This document shows, in pieces, positions 43,188-51,376 of a stretch of 64,000 bases of DNA. The position numbers were made by a program, and so were the translations under genes. The notes under the pieces were generated by a model, which did not search any database, was not told the origin of the DNA, and saw only the letters and a program-made list of their open reading frames with translations. Where the stretch lies: contig NZ_JACTVA010000017.1 of the NCBI RefSeq assembly GCF_014490485.1, forward strand, positions 26,263 to 90,262, in the 5' to 3' direction. The stretch's first letter is position 1. Each line of letters begins with the position of its first letter. This DNA is from Teichococcus aerophilus (GTDB lineage Bacteria; Pseudomonadota; Alphaproteobacteria; Acetobacterales; Acetobacteraceae).

Positions 43188-43420
43188 TCAACCCAGCCTG
43201 ACGATATCGTCCGGCTTCCAGCTCTGGTCGTAAAACGCAAGTTCAGCACCATAGAGACGGAGAGCAACCAGAAAGTCTCGACCTTCTATGACCTGAATCC
43301 AATTTGCCCCAGGTGCATCAGTCGGCTTCGGGGGTCCGAAAAGCAGATGAATTGATCTGTCCGGATTCGGCATAACCTTGCTAAAGCCGTTGATGGACAG
43401 AATCTCTGTGGCGTCTCTGG
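43188..43420 (-). pseudogene. DUF1214 C-terminal fragment
   Basis: ILSINGFSKVMPNPDRSIHL, FGPPKPTDAPGANWIQV, FLVALRLYGAELAFYDQSW, KPDDIVRL matches the end of DUF1254/DUF1214 proteins (DGS.. FGP..ANWI..LRLYGP..FFD..W..P.I). Full proteins exceed 300 residues; only about 75 remain, with no start and no upstream domain. These proteins often neighbour sulfatases and HAD hydrolases like those encoded at 45743-55970, so the fragment may be a lost member of the same locus. Confidence 0.6.
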
Positions 43421-43689
43421 CATCGTGCCGTCGATCACGCTGTAAGCAGTGACGGCCTAGAGCATTTCTGCGGGCACACCCGCCGGGAGACGTAGCCGGT
43501 AGCTATTCGTCCCATTCAGGGTCTGGCCCTGCGCATCGCGTTCCGTGAGTGGATATTTCGATCCAGATCTCATGGTGCGCATGACATGTCGGGCGCCAAG
43601 GAATAAGCCTTCTCAGAGAACGCTGCGCGTTGCAGCACATCAAGATAGCCTTCCTGGAACCATTCCGCGTCCGCGGGCGGAAGGCGACG

Positions 43690-44067
43690 CTACCCGACAA
43701 TGGCCCAATTCCCACTGGGTTCGCGGCAGGCCTTGAGGACGACCTCGGTCTGACTTGACGCCCCACGGGTCAGAGACACGTACTTAATCCTCCGGCACTG
43801 TACGCCCCTCTCCTGGAACTCATCGAGCAGGGACACTTCACCCTGCGCCCCCGAACCGGGGTTCGACCATCGCCGGGAATCACCCGTGCGGCCGGAGCTG
43901 AGGAGATCAACCGCCGTGGAGCGCTGAATTCTGAAATCCTCAGCCAGCATGGGCGGCTCGCGGCTGGGAGACATGTATCCCCACTGAGCTGTCGATGGAC
44001 CGCTGCTCAACATCAGGCACGCCGTCGACAGCCCGAGCAGAATGGCCGAAAAATGGTGGCGTCTCAC
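43690..44067 (-). CDS. small exported protein, surface-antigen-like
   Basis: A 125-residue protein with a GTG start preceded by GAGGAGC at good spacing. Signal peptide about residues 1-25 (FSAILLGLSTACLMLSSGPSTAQ). The C-terminal domain, WSNPGSGAQGEVSLLDEF then CRRIKYVSL and VVLKACREPSGNWAI, resembles the 17-kDa/RT0821-type surface-antigen C-terminus (W.NP..G..G.. followed by CR). It would sit in the envelope. The start overlaps the stop of an upstream ORF as GTGA. Confidence 0.65.
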   Translation of the reverse strand: MRRHHFSAILLGLSTACLMLSSGPSTAQWGYMSPSREPPMLAEDFRIQRSTAVDLLSSGRTGDSRRWSNPGSGAQGEVSLLDEFQERGVQCRRIKYVSLTRGASSQTEVVLKACREPSGNWAIVG

Positions 44068-44666
44068 TGGCTCTGCTCCTCTGATCTGCCCGTTCGTTTG
44101 TCCGGGAGACTGTGATTCTTGCCGAAAGGTCTGAAAAGGCGTGCCGCTGTAGCGGGTAAGCCTCGTCGGGAATGGCTCTTCGCGACGCATGGATTTTTCA
44201 GGATCTTTGCCGCGAAGACATGACGATCATACGAACCGGCCGGTGAAGCGTATCCCCAGAAGCCGACCGCGAGATGATGGCTGCTGCCCGTATCCACTGA
44301 CGATACTGGCTGAGCCCAGGGGTCATCAGGCCTCCTTTGCCACTTCAGCCTGGACGGTATGAGGCGGAAGCAGCCATCGGAATACCGCGTAACCCCGACG
44401 AAGATGCCTTTATCGGTAGGGCCCGGGGAGAAATGCCTGTAGCCGGGATGGGCCCAGAGCTTCTCCATTCCCGGCCGCCCGCATGAATCCCGGGCATGGT
44501 GGTCCGCTTCCGTGCGCTGCTCGTCCAGCAGTGTGACCTCCGCCGGCGAGGATGCATCATCCCCATTCACCGCCGCCTCTGCCATGGCCGACTGGGGTGC
44601 CAGTGGCGCGCTGCCGATATTGGCTGCGTTGACCAGTGGTCCGAAACCGGAAGGGGCCAAACGCAT
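44064..44666 (-). CDS. hypothetical protein, possible
   Basis: A frame of about 200 residues (start taken at the ATG giving MRLAPSGFGPLVNAANIG, 11 bases after the preceding stop). The middle has a protein-like composition (GYRHFSPGPTDKGIFVG, YSDGCFRLIPSRLKWQ, HHLAVGFWGYASPAGSYD) with no recognised family. Its stop overlaps the GTG start of the exported protein downstream, an argument for a real coupled gene. A start at 44585 is also possible. No other gene occupies the region. Confidence 0.4.
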   Translation of the reverse strand: MRLAPSGFGPLVNAANIGSAPLAPQSAMAEAAVNGDDASSPAEVTLLDEQRTEADHHARDSCGRPGMEKLWAHPGYRHFSPGPTDKGIFVGVTRYSDGCFRLIPSRLKWQRRPDDPWAQPVSSVDTGSSHHLAVGFWGYASPAGSYDRHVFAAKILKNPCVAKSHSRRGLPATAARLFRPFGKNHSLPDKRTGRSEEQSQ

Positions 44667-44676
44667 CCTGGCGGCC

Positions 44677-45582
44677 TCAGCGGAACACGAAGACGGCAGC
44701 AAAGCGCAGGCCCCATTCCGGGGCATTGCTCGGCCCGTCGAACCAGTAGCGGGCCTGCGCGACGAGGTTCACCGGCGTCTGCCCGATGTTGACAAGCTGG
44801 CTGACCCCGGCGGCGAGCGGCAACGTCCATTGCCGTCCCGTCCAATCGTAGCTCGCTTCAAGCGTTGCCGTTGCCGCGAAGCCATTGCTGAAGTTGTGCG
44901 AGACGAAGGGCTGCATGAAGGTCTGGTTCAGGTCCGGCCGTCCCCGGCGGTCGGCGGAGTCGGCGAAGCCCCAGAGGTGATTCGCCAGCACGCCCATGGT
45001 CCATGAACCGCTCTGCTGGACCACGACGGCCGTCGGCCCCGCGCCCCATTGGCGGGACTGGAAGGCCGGCCGCGTCGCTGTCGGCAGAAGCACCGCGGGG
45101 CCGACGCCCAGGGTCAATCCCGGGACGTCCGAACGGCGGGAGAAGAAGAAGCTCTGGGTGATGTCGCCCAGACCGGTTTCATGTTCCGCGCTGTAGCGCT
45201 CCTGATGGATGATCGGGATGATGCTGCGGCTGATCACCGTCCAGTCGTCATTCAGGCGGAGCGGCACCACGGGCTGGATGTTGAGCGTGTTGCCGAAGCC
45301 GTCGTTTCCGGGCCCGCCACCGAAGTCGAGATTGTTCTGGAATGGTACGCTGATCAGGCTGGCGATGGGGTTTTGCAATTGCTGCGCCAGGTCGGCGTCA
45401 CTTCCTGGCGGATGCGCTCTTACATGCTCATCCTGCGCCCTGGCCTCGCCAGGGCAGGCGCAGACCGCAATCGCAAGGCTCAGAAAGCATGCGGCCAGGT
45501 GTCCTGGTCTTGCATGCAGCATGCCGCGTTCCGGCGGCTTGCTGGCAGTTCCATTACGCGCCGGCTGTCCGACCTGTTGCAT
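44677..45582 (-). CDS. outer-membrane transporter-like protein (phenol MetA-pathway family)
   Basis: A 301-residue exported protein. Start at 45582 has GGGGGA upstream (a TTG at 45597 is the alternative). The signal region includes HLAACFLSLAIAVCACP and cleaves near ARAQ. The body alternates aromatic and polar residues as in beta-barrels (LNDDWTVISRSIIPIIHQER, VPGLTLGVGPAVLLPTATRP, NLVAQARYWFDGPSN) and ends RFAAVFVFR. This is the PF13557 MetA-like family, often annotated transporter or neuromedin U. It would form an outer-membrane channel for hydrophobic solutes. It lies downstream of the sulfatase/Bat/HAD operon. Confidence 0.78.
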   Translation of the reverse strand: MQQVGQPARNGTASKPPERGMLHARPGHLAACFLSLAIAVCACPGEARAQDEHVRAHPPGSDADLAQQLQNPIASLISVPFQNNLDFGGGPGNDGFGNTLNIQPVVPLRLNDDWTVISRSIIPIIHQERYSAEHETGLGDITQSFFFSRRSDVPGLTLGVGPAVLLPTATRPAFQSRQWGAGPTAVVVQQSGSWTMGVLANHLWGFADSADRRGRPDLNQTFMQPFVSHNFSNGFAATATLEASYDWTGRQWTLPLAAGVSQLVNIGQTPVNLVAQARYWFDGPSNAPEWGLRFAAVFVFR

Positions 45583-45742
45583 CACAGCATCCCCCAATGT
45601 TGCAACCTGGCCTCAGCCTAGATCGTGCCTCCTACCTCAACCCATCCGGGCAAACCCGGATGCGGCTCAGGATTAACCCCGAGGCACCAGCGGCGGTGCC
45701 TGGATGGGTGAAGGCGGCAGCATCTGGTCACTGCGGGCTTAG

Positions 45743-46756
45743 TCAACCCAGGGGTGGGAACACCGTGTTCCACTCGTTCTTCATCGACACCACGGTCCAG
45801 TGGTTCGGCGCTGCCTGGTCGAGCGCGCGGTCTAGCTTGCCGAACTGGCTTTGGCGGTCGTAGGCCACTTCGCGTGCGGCGTCGTCGTGATGGACGATCA
45901 GGCCGAAGCGCCGGCCCGGGCTGGACGTGACGTATTGCAGCATCTCCAGGTCTCCATCCGAATTGCCGAAGGCGGCGATCGGCCGGCGGCCGATGAACTT
46001 GCCGATGGCCACCGGCTTGCCAGGACCGTCATCGATGAAGTCGAGGGAAGGCACCCGGTGCAGCTCGGGCTTGCCGCCATGCGGGAAGCGGAATTCGGTC
46101 CGGATGGTCGAGCCGATCACCTGTTCCGGCGGGATGCCGTAGACCTGCTCGCTCCAGGCCCGGATGAACTCCACGCCGCCGCCCGAGACGATGTAGTTGC
46201 GGAACCCGTGGGCCTGCGTCAGGCGCAGGAGTTCCAGCATCGGCTGGTAGACGGTGGTGGTGTAGGGGCGGCGGAACCGGGGGTGCCTGGCCTGGGCCAG
46301 CCATTCGGTGACGATGGCGTTGAATTCCTCCGGCGTGTTGCCCGCATGGGTCGCCAGCAGGAACTCACTGATGCCCTCAGCGCCGCTGGCCGCGAGGGCG
46401 GCTTCGTCGCCTTCCAGCGCGGCCTTGAAGGGCTGGGTGGTCGCCCAGGCAGGGTGGCGGGGCGCCAGCGCCTTCACCCGCGCCAGGGCGAACATCAGCT
46501 GCACGGTCGGTATCTCGCACCACAACGTGCCGTCATTGTCGAACACCGCGATACGCTCCGGCGGCGCGACGTAGCCGGGGGCGCCTGGTGTGGTCACGTC
46601 AGCCAGGAAGGCCAGGATGGCTTGCCGGGATGGCCCGGGCTTCCAGGACGGCAGCGGGTCCTCGGCCACGGCCTGGGCCTTCGCGGGGCCGCCCAGCAAG
46701 GCCGGCATGCCCAGCAGGCCCAGATGGCGGCGGGAAAGGATGAGGGGTGAGGTCAT
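45743..46756 (-). CDS. exported HAD-family phosphatase
   Basis: A 337-residue HAD hydrolase with a twin-arginine-like signal (LSRRHLGLLGMPALLGG, cleavage after AKAQA). Motif 1 is IAVFDNDGTLWCE (nucleophile D about 73), motif 2 NYIVSGGG about 186, motif 3/4 AFGNSDGDLEML about 260; it belongs to the phosphoserine-phosphatase-like subclass. Predicted to act in the periplasm. It begins 24 bases after the BatD stop and is probably the last gene of the Bat/sulfatase operon. Similar exported HAD proteins are found beside sulfatases and DUF1254 proteins. Substrate unknown. Confidence 0.88.
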   Translation of the reverse strand: MTSPLILSRRHLGLLGMPALLGGPAKAQAVAEDPLPSWKPGPSRQAILAFLADVTTPGAPGYVAPPERIAVFDNDGTLWCEIPTVQLMFALARVKALAPRHPAWATTQPFKAALEGDEAALAASGAEGISEFLLATHAGNTPEEFNAIVTEWLAQARHPRFRRPYTTTVYQPMLELLRLTQAHGFRNYIVSGGGVEFIRAWSEQVYGIPPEQVIGSTIRTEFRFPHGGKPELHRVPSLDFIDDGPGKPVAIGKFIGRRPIAAFGNSDGDLEMLQYVTSSPGRRFGLIVHHDDAAREVAYDRQSQFGKLDRALDQAAPNHWTVVSMKNEWNTVFPPLG

Positions 46757-46780
46757 GGCAGGGGTTCCAGGGGGCGATGG

Positions 46781-48136
46781 TCACCGCGCCCAGCCGGGCA
46801 GGGTGACGCGTGGCGCGGGGGTCGGGGTACTCTCCGGATTGAGCGGCGGCAGCCCGCGCCGCGCCGGAAAGCCGCGTGGCGTGGTACGCAGGCGCCGGCG
46901 GGCGCGGCGCGCCGCCGTCAGGAGGCCGTGCCCGGACCAGGGCGGGGCAGTCTCGCCCGGTGGTTGGTCCCGCCCCAGGGGACGGGCGAAGCAGTGTTCG
47001 GCCAGGCGCGTGCCCTCCGTCTCCAGCTCCGGCGTGGTGGTCAGGCAGGCCAGATGCCGCAGGGTGGGGCGCTCGCCCGCCGGGATGGCCAGCACGCTCC
47101 AGCGCAACAGGGCGGCGCAGGCCTGCGCCGCCTGGCCCTGCCGGCAGGCACGCAGCAGGTCCGCGAAGGCCTGGGCCTCCGGCGTGGTACGGCCGGGCCG
47201 GTGCCGTGCCAGCCAGGCGCCCAGGCGGCGCCGATACGCCAGGCAGGCGGCGCCCGCCGCCAGCAGGGCGAGCACCGGCAGGACAAAGCCGGGCCGGCGA
47301 TGATCCGCCTCCGGCGCCGGGGCCGCCGCGATGGCTTCCACGACCAGGGCCGGGACATCGATGCGGCGCATCTGGCCATCCTGCGGATTGAACCACTGGA
47401 AGCTGGCGGCCGGCAGCCGGTAGCGCCCGGAGCGCTGCGGCACGAAGGCGGCGCTGTCCTCCCGCACCGCCGACAGCACGCCGCGATCGCTGCTGTCCGA
47501 CAGGCGCGGCGGGTTCGGGTAGAGGCGCACGCCGTCCGGCGCCGCCCACGGCATGGGGGGCAGGAGCATGGCACTGGTATCCCGCGCCGTCAGCGTCACA
47601 TGCCGGGTAATGGCCTCGCCCACCGCCAGGCGGGTCGGGTCGCCGTCCAGGCGCGTGTCCAGGTGCAGGGCCGGGGCGGTCACCAGCAGGGCCGGGTCCT
47701 GCGTGCCGGGTGGAAGCCGGACCTCGATCCGCAGGCTCTCGCTGGCTGCGGCGGCGCGCCGGGCCGTTCCATCCGCATCGGCGACCGGAAGTTCCATGCG
47801 CAGCGCGGGGAAGTCCAGGCTGCCGGCCTGGAGCGGGAACACGTCGTAGCGATGTTGCAGCAGGACGTAGCTGGTGCCGCCCTCGCGCTCGGAGCCGGGT
47901 GTGGTGCTGCCGTTGGGCAGCACGACGGCGCGGCCCTGCAGCGCCGGCTCGGGGAAGGTGGGCGGAGCGGCGAAGCGACTGGGTGTCCGCAGGATGGCCG
48001 TCACGCCGACATGCTGGCCGAGCCAGATCGGCCCGGTCGGCGCGGCCATGACGCGAAGGCCGAGCAGCGGTGCCTCCTGCGCCAGGGCGGATACGGGGCA
48101 GGCCAGGATCGCGCACAGGATGAGAGGCGACCTCAT
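46781..48136 (-). CDS. BatD-like protein
   Basis: A 451-residue protein with signal peptide (SPLILCAILACPVSALAQE), a run of beta-sandwich domains typical of BatD (PIWLGQHVGVTAILRTP, SYVLLQHRYDVFPLQAGSLD, YRLPAASFQWFNPQ), one transmembrane segment about residues 282-304 (GFVLPVLALLAAGAACLAYR) and a cytoplasmic tail. In Bacteroides aerotolerance operons BatD joins BatA-C at the inner membrane. The start at 48136 overlaps the BatB/C stop as ATGA. Identified by family layout and operon position; the gene name is not applied since sequence divergence is large. Confidence 0.8.
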   Translation of the reverse strand: MRSPLILCAILACPVSALAQEAPLLGLRVMAAPTGPIWLGQHVGVTAILRTPSRFAAPPTFPEPALQGRAVVLPNGSTTPGSEREGGTSYVLLQHRYDVFPLQAGSLDFPALRMELPVADADGTARRAAAASESLRIEVRLPPGTQDPALLVTAPALHLDTRLDGDPTRLAVGEAITRHVTLTARDTSAMLLPPMPWAAPDGVRLYPNPPRLSDSSDRGVLSAVREDSAAFVPQRSGRYRLPAASFQWFNPQDGQMRRIDVPALVVEAIAAAPAPEADHRRPGFVLPVLALLAAGAACLAYRRRLGAWLARHRPGRTTPEAQAFADLLRACRQGQAAQACAALLRWSVLAIPAGERPTLRHLACLTTTPELETEGTRLAEHCFARPLGRDQPPGETAPPWSGHGLLTAARRARRRLRTTPRGFPARRGLPPLNPESTPTPAPRVTLPGWAR

Positions 48137-49656
48137 GGGTTGGCTGGCCCGCCCTGCCGCGCGAAGCGCATGCGCAGGAAATCGGCCGGACTGCCGCCCA
48201 CCCGCCGCATCCACAGGCTGGTAATCTGTGCGTCCGAAAGCCCGTCCTCCGCCTGTGGCGGTGCGTCGCCAGGCGGGCGGTCCGGCGGGCGAGGGGCGTT
48301 GGAATCGATGACCGTGTCATCCGCCTTCTCGTTCATCCGGTTGCTGGACTGGCGGGCGCGTTCCGCGTCCAGCGCCGCCTGATAGGCGACGAAGGCGGCG
48401 GCGATGGCGCGGTTGGTGCTGGCGGCGGGGAAGTCCGGCCGCAGGGCCAAGGCGCGGTCATAGGCGGCCACGGCTTCCGCCCATTCGTGTGGTTGCAGCA
48501 GATGCGCGTTGCCGCGGTCGAACCACGCTTCGGGCGTGTCGAGGGCGGAGAACTCGGCGATGGCGCGGGCATGGTCCCCGGCGCGATAGGCGGCCACGCC
48601 CCGCCACATCGGGTCGCTGAACAGCGCCATGGCGGCGGCGTAGTCACCGTGTTCGAAGGCGATGCGGCCGCGTTGGTCCGGGGTCAGCAGCAGGCGCCCG
48701 GCCCAGCCGGTACCGCTTCTGGGCGCCTGGGCCAGCGCGGGTGGCGCCAGGGCCATGGCCACCAGCAGCAGCAGGAAGCCGCGCCGGGACCAGAGCAGCG
48801 CCAGCGGTAGCAACGGCAGCGCCAGCCAATAGCCGGCATCGCGCCAGCGCAGGCGTGGGTCGTCGGATGGCGCGACGGCGAAGTGGCGCTGGGCGCGGGC
48901 CATCACCGCCTGCACGTCGGCGGTATCGGGCGTCGCGGGGACCACGGTGGCACCGCGCGCGCCGTCCAGCGCGCCCTCCGCCACGGCGCCGGGCGGCAGG
49001 ACCAGCACCGCGTGGCGGGAGGACGCGGCGGCATGGCCGAAGGCTTCCCCCAGACCGGCGGGAATGCGGCCGGTCACCAGCACCACCGTGCCGGCGCCGT
49101 CCTGCCGGTCCAGTTGCCGCAATGCTTCCGCCAGCGCGGCGACGGGGTCGTTGCCGTCTTGCGGCATGACGGCGGGGGAGAGGGCATCGAGGTAGATCGC
49201 GAGCAGGCCAGGATCGGCGGTGGGCGGCAGCACCAGATGCGCGGTGGCGGCATAGGCCAGCAGGCCGGTGCGCCCATCCCCCCGCAGCCCCACCAGGTCC
49301 CGCACCTTGCGCCGGGCGGCGGCCAGGCGTGGCTCGGCAGCGCGGGAGGCGTCGATGGCCACCATCATCGGGGCGCGGTCCGCGACCTCGGGCCCCGGCT
49401 CCCGCCGCCAGGTGGGGCCGGACAGCGCCAGGGCGGCGAGCGCCAGGGCCGCCATCAGGCAGGGGGCGGGCCGTAGCCAGGGCGCACGCCCTTTCACCGC
49501 CAGCAGGAAGGGCAGCAAGGCCGGATCGACGACGCCGCGCCAGCCGCCCTGGTCCTGGCCGCGGCGGCGGGTCCACCAGAAGCCGACACCGGCCGGCAGC
49601 AGCAACAGCAGCCACCAGGGGCGCAGCAGATGCGCCTGGGCCCATGCCTCATGCAT
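48133..49656 (-). CDS. BatB-BatC fusion: vWA domain plus TPR repeats
   Basis: A 507-residue protein: two N-terminal membrane segments, a vWA domain about residues 90-260, a central membrane pair (WLALPLLPLALLW, GFLLLLVAMALAPPALA) and three TPR-like repeats about 340-410 (RIAFEHGDYAAAMALFSD, AAYRAGDHARAIAEF, WAEAVAAYDRALALRPDF). The MIDAS is degenerate: VAIDASRAAEP replaces DxSxS and VTGRIPAG lacks the later Asp, so this vWA domain probably does not bind metal. The stop overlaps BatD as ATGA and the start overlaps BatA's stop by eight bases. The C-terminal tail is Pro/Asp-rich. Confidence 0.85.
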   Translation of the reverse strand: MHEAWAQAHLLRPWWLLLLLPAGVGFWWTRRRGQDQGGWRGVVDPALLPFLLAVKGRAPWLRPAPCLMAALALAALALSGPTWRREPGPEVADRAPMMVAIDASRAAEPRLAAARRKVRDLVGLRGDGRTGLLAYAATAHLVLPPTADPGLLAIYLDALSPAVMPQDGNDPVAALAEALRQLDRQDGAGTVVLVTGRIPAGLGEAFGHAAASSRHAVLVLPPGAVAEGALDGARGATVVPATPDTADVQAVMARAQRHFAVAPSDDPRLRWRDAGYWLALPLLPLALLWSRRGFLLLLVAMALAPPALAQAPRSGTGWAGRLLLTPDQRGRIAFEHGDYAAAMALFSDPMWRGVAAYRAGDHARAIAEFSALDTPEAWFDRGNAHLLQPHEWAEAVAAYDRALALRPDFPAASTNRAIAAAFVAYQAALDAERARQSSNRMNEKADDTVIDSNAPRPPDRPPGDAPPQAEDGLSDAQITSLWMRRVGGSPADFLRMRFARQGGPANP

Positions 49657-50665
49657 CGCGCGGCCTCCGCAACGCGGTCAGGTGGTGCACCGCGGACCAT
49701 TGCAGCAGCAGCGCGATCAGCGCGAAGCCCGCCAGCGGCCAGTGGAACAACGGCGTGCGCGGGCGGGAGGATTGGGTGTCGAACACCTGCGGCTCGATCC
49801 GGTCGATCTGGGCATAGATGCCTTCCAGGGACGCGGCATCGGTCGCATGGAAATGCTGGCCGCCCGTGGCGGCGGAGACGGCTTCCAGCGCCGGGATATC
49901 CAGCGCCGCTTCCCCCGCCGCCTGCGGGTCCCCCATCGAGACGGTGTAGACGCGGATGCCCAGCCCGGCCGCGATCTGCGCCGCGCGCAGGGGCGGCACC
50001 TTGCTGCCGGTGTCGTTGCCATCGGTCAGCAGCACCAGCAGACGTCCCTTGGCCGCCGCTTTCTCGAAAGACTGCGCCGCCAGGCCGATGGCCTCGCCGA
50101 TCATGGTCTGCGGGCCGGCCATGCGGGGGGCGGCCTCGGCCAGCAGGGCCAGCACGGTGTCGTGGTCGTCGCTGAACGGCGCCAGGACGAAGGCGGCGCT
50201 GCCGAAGACGATCAGCCCCAGCCGGTCGCCCCGCCGGCGGGCGATGAAATCCCGCAGCACCGCCTGCGCCGCCACGACGCGGCTGGTGCGGGCACCGTCC
50301 GGCCTGACGAAATCCTCGGTTTCCATCGAGCCGGAAAGGTCCAGCGCCAGCATCAGGTCCCGCCCGCTGGTCTGCCGCGTCACGGGGGGCTCGATGCGCA
50401 CGGGGTCCGCGAGGGCGAGCAGCAGCAGCGCCCAGGCCAACAGGGCCAGCACCGCCTGCCATGGCCGCTGGCGCGGCGCCGGGGGCAGTGGGTGGGCGGT
50501 ATCCCCCACCAGGCGCTGCAGGCCCGGCATGCGCAGGGCGAACTGCCGATCCCGCCAGGGCGGCAACAGCCAGTGCAGCAGCAACGGCAAGGGCAGCAGC
50601 GCCAGCACCCAGGCATGCCCGAGCACCAGGGAGCCCAGGCCGGCGCGATCAAGCAGCGCGGTCAT
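49649..50665 (-). CDS. BatA-like vWA protein
   Basis: A 338-residue inner-membrane protein with BatA_N helices (VLALLPLPLLLHWLLPPWRD), vWA domain about residues 85-280 and a C-terminal membrane helix (WPLAGFALIALLLQW). The MIDAS motif is complete: LALDLSGSMETED gives DxSxS, and LLLTDGND provides the Asp, so it should bind Mg and protein partners. It overlaps DUF4381 by 17 bases and the fusion gene by eight, so they are co-translated. It would present client or partner proteins to the MoxR ATPase. Confidence 0.9.
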   Translation of the reverse strand: MTALLDRAGLGSLVLGHAWVLALLPLPLLLHWLLPPWRDRQFALRMPGLQRLVGDTAHPLPPAPRQRPWQAVLALLAWALLLLALADPVRIEPPVTRQTSGRDLMLALDLSGSMETEDFVRPDGARTSRVVAAQAVLRDFIARRRGDRLGLIVFGSAAFVLAPFSDDHDTVLALLAEAAPRMAGPQTMIGEAIGLAAQSFEKAAAKGRLLVLLTDGNDTGSKVPPLRAAQIAAGLGIRVYTVSMGDPQAAGEAALDIPALEAVSAATGGQHFHATDAASLEGIYAQIDRIEPQVFDTQSSRPRTPLFHWPLAGFALIALLLQWSAVHHLTALRRPRDA

Positions 50666-51116
50666 GCCACGCCAGCCATTTCCGGGCCCCGGCCAGCGCC
50701 AGCGGCGCCGCCTCCGCCGGATGAACATAGGTGAACTCCGCCAGCGCCAGTGCTTCCCGCGCCGTCAGTCGCCCCCGGGGCGCGGTGCGGCAGAGCCAGG
50801 CGGCCCAATCCTGGCCCGACAATCCCGCCACCTGCTGGCGTGGGTAGGCGGCGAGGGCGGCCCGCTTCACCAGGGCCGGGATCGCCGGTATGTCGCCCCG
50901 CGCCGCGGCGTCATCCACCGCGCGTCTGGCTAGGCGGCGATAGGCGTCCCGCCGCCAATGGCGCAGGCCGCGCCACGCCAGAAACAGCACGACGGCGAGC
51001 GCCAGGATGCCAAGGGCGGCCCAGGCCGGCGTCGCCGGCCAGAACGGCACGGGCGGCGGCAGCAGGATATCCTGCATCCCCTGCAGGCTGGGCATCGCCG
51101 GCAGGTCGGGGTTCAT
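50649..51116 (-). CDS. DUF4381 membrane protein
   Basis: A 155-residue protein of the MoxR/Bat operon family DUF4381: MNPDLPAMPSLQGMQDILLP then PPVPFWPATPAWAALGIL, one transmembrane helix (residues about 35-52), then a cytoplasmic helical part with WRRDAYRRLARRAVDD, VKRAALAAYPRQQVAGLSG and WLAWHDRAA. Typical length. The start at 51116 is the canonical MNPDL opening for the family; an open frame upstream has no start. It probably links the vWA proteins with DUF58/MoxR at the membrane. Confidence 0.85.
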   Translation of the reverse strand: MNPDLPAMPSLQGMQDILLPPPVPFWPATPAWAALGILALAVVLFLAWRGLRHWRRDAYRRLARRAVDDAAARGDIPAIPALVKRAALAAYPRQQVAGLSGQDWAAWLCRTAPRGRLTAREALALAEFTYVHPAEAAPLALAGARKWLAWHDRAA

Positions 51117-51376
51117 CCTGGCGGGTGCCTTGTCGTCCGGCGCGTTCCCGACCGGGTCCTCGGTAGCCGGGCATGGATCGCGGGCGGGGCCGGGATGCGG
51201 GTGGACGCGGAGATCAGGCCGAGGCCGGGCGTCCTGCTGCGAAGGGTCGGCGGATACGCGGGCGAGGTCCTGGCGGATGGGCGCCGGGATGCCGCCGGGC
51301 CAGCCTGACCCAGCATGCCGCAGGGTGCGGCGGATGCCTGCAAGGGGACCGCTCCATAGGAGGACCGCCGCCGCAT
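51113..51376 (-). CDS. possible coupled ORF between DUF58 and DUF4381
   Basis: An 87-residue ORF that starts in a TGATG overlap with the DUF58 stop and ends in an ATGA overlap with DUF4381, so it fills the gap exactly. Its composition (Arg, Pro, Ser, Ala rich) looks like shadow sequence and no family is seen. In related operons a protein often occupies this place; this may be a frameshifted remnant. Low confidence either way. Confidence 0.3.
   Translation of the reverse strand: MRRRSSYGAVPLQASAAPCGMLGQAGPAASRRPSARTSPAYPPTLRSRTPGLGLISASTRIPAPPAIHARLPRTRSGTRRTTRHPPG

Noticed and set aside
46928..48382. 484-codon plus-strand frame
   Set aside because: Antisense to the BatD-like gene; Gln/Arg/Gly-rich shadow.
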